NCBI RefSeq assembly: GCF_015558675.1
Contig: NZ_JADMOL010000001.1
Span: forward strand, 843,797 to 907,796
DNA: 64,000 nt
Reading direction: 5' to 3'
Source of the DNA: Paenibacillus sp. 1001270B_150601_E10
GTDB taxonomy: Bacteria; Bacillota; Bacilli; Paenibacillales; Paenibacillaceae
Position numbers and translations under genes: made by a program
Notes under the pieces: generated by a model
Databases searched by the model: none
The model's input: only the letters and a program-made list of their open reading frames with translations
What the model was told of the DNA's origin: nothing
Shown here: positions 63,235 through 64,000 of the stretch, in pieces
Position numbering within the stretch: position 1 is the stretch's first letter
How the letters are laid out: each line of letters starts with the position of its first letter

Positions 63235-64000
63235 TTATTCTTGAAATTGACCAATTTGTCTAAATTTGTTATAGCGGTCCTCACGCAGCTCGTCTGCAGT
63301 CATCGTCACAAGCTCCGACAGATGCTTAATCAACGCTTCCTTCAGAAGGACCGCTGTTGCCTCAACATCCTTATGCGCACCGCCTTGAGGCTCAGGAATA
63401 ATGTCCTCAATGATCTTCATCTCAAGCAAATCTTTTGCTGTGATCTTCATCGCTTCAGCAGCTTGATCCGCTTTGGACGCATCCTTCCACAAGATGGAAG
63501 CTGCGCCGTTAGGCGAGATGACGGAGTAAATCGCATTTTCAAGCATAAGAACACGGTTACCGACTCCTAGCGCCAGTGCTCCTCCACTGCCGCCTTCTCC
63601 GATCACAACGCAAATAACAGGCACCTTAAGCATCGCCATGTCCCGAAGATTACGGGCAATCGCCTCAGCTTGTCCTCTTTGCTCTGCTGTATTCCCCGGA
63701 TAAGCCCCCTTCGTATCGATCAAGGTAATGATCGGACGATTGAACTTATCGGCTTGATTCATGAAACGAAGCGCTTTACGGAAGCCCTCAGGGTGAGGAC
63801 TGCCGAAGAAACGCGCAATATTATCCTTCGTATCTTTGCCGCGCTGATGACCAATAACGGTCACCGGAATTCCGTTTAGACGCGCAATCCCTCCTACGAT
63901 AGCGAGATCGTCTCCAAACAGACGATCTCCGTGGAGCTCAACAAAGTCCGTGAAGATATGCGGTATGAAATCCAATGTCGTCGGACGCTGATGATGTCTA
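63235..64000 (-). CDS. accA: Acetyl-CoA carboxylase carboxyltransferase subunit alpha (5' end off the window)
   Basis: The frame is open from the stop at 63235 to the right edge; beyond the in-frame ATG 63975 the reading continues upstream as [16 protein letters not shown], the conserved AccA segment (RHPxRPxxxDYI), so the start lies outside. Carboxybiotin and CoA-site motifs: [69 protein letters not shown]. With AccD it transfers the carboxyl group to acetyl-CoA in fatty acid synthesis. Confidence 0.97.
   Translation of the reverse strand, partial: RHHQRPTTLDFIPHIFTDFVELHGDRLFGDDLAIVGGIARLNGIPVTVIGHQRGKDTKDNIARFFGSPHPEGFRKALRFMNQADKFNRPIITLIDTKGAYPGNTAEQRGQAEAIARNLRDMAMLKVPVICVVIGEGGSGGALALGVGNRVLMLENAIYSVISPNGAASILWKDASKADQAAEAMKITAKDLLEMKIIEDIIPEPQGGAHKDVEATAVLLKEALIKHLSELVTMTADELREDRYNKFRQIGQFQE

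Noticed and set aside
1-64000. CRISPR arrays, tRNA or rRNA genes, insertion sequences, prophage
   Set aside because: Looked for on both strands by eye; no spaced repeat series, cloverleaf with CCA-type end, transposase or phage structural gene was found.

Overview
The window looks like chromosome of a Paenibacillus-type, spore-forming Firmicute with moderate GC content. Evidence: an alpha/beta-type small acid-soluble spore protein gene, YtaF and YtvI homologues, strong AGGAGG ribosome binding sites with frequent TTG and GTG starts, a T-box leader, YesM/YesN plus Lpl-type sugar transport genes, and the Bacillales orders polA-mutM-ytaF-coaE, citZ-icd-mdh and accA...pyk. I saw no rRNA, tRNA, CRISPR array, prophage or insertion sequence.

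Left part (1-20.3 kb), accessory functions: a drug exporter cut by the left edge with its MarR regulator and twin palindromic operators; a secreted beta-helix protein; T-box-controlled leuA; a decayed YbaK-type gene; a secreted stalk-domain protein; an AraC regulator divergent from an ABC exporter with a Fur-like box between them; a LysR regulator beside a MetE-like methyltransferase; a secreted FAD enzyme; a chitin-active LPMO; a wrecked glycerol dehydrogenase gene; and a two-component system with an ABC transporter, arranged like B. subtilis yvfRSTU.

Middle (20.5-33.4 kb): a Nudix hydrolase, then a polysaccharide-use locus (two Lpl-type permeases, a solute-binding lipoprotein, a YesM-like kinase, a YesN-like regulator and a secreted GH30 glycosidase). 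The transporter promoter and the GH30 promoter carry the same tandem GTCAC direct repeats at the same distance from the -10, and the GH30 promoter adds a perfect cre site. After it come a CopC-CopD fusion and a DUF4198 protein, probably for metal handling at the cell surface.

Right part (33.6-64 kb), mainly core functions: nrdR, a spore protein gene, a lytic transglycosylase, coaE, ytaF, mutM, polA; then the phosphate block pstSCAB-phoU, a soluble MCP-like gene, cytochrome bd genes cydAB plus tiny cydS, and phoR-phoP (kinase gene first). Candidate Pho boxes with an 11-bp period lie upstream of pstS, the MCP-like gene and phoR. Last come fumarase, a YfbR-like nucleotidase, mdh, icd, citZ, ytvI, fxsA, a thioesterase, pyk and accA (cut by the right edge).

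No wholly new system stands out. The most informative observations are regulatory: the shared direct-repeat operator of the GH30/transporter locus, and an MCP-like gene that appears to belong to the Pho regulon.
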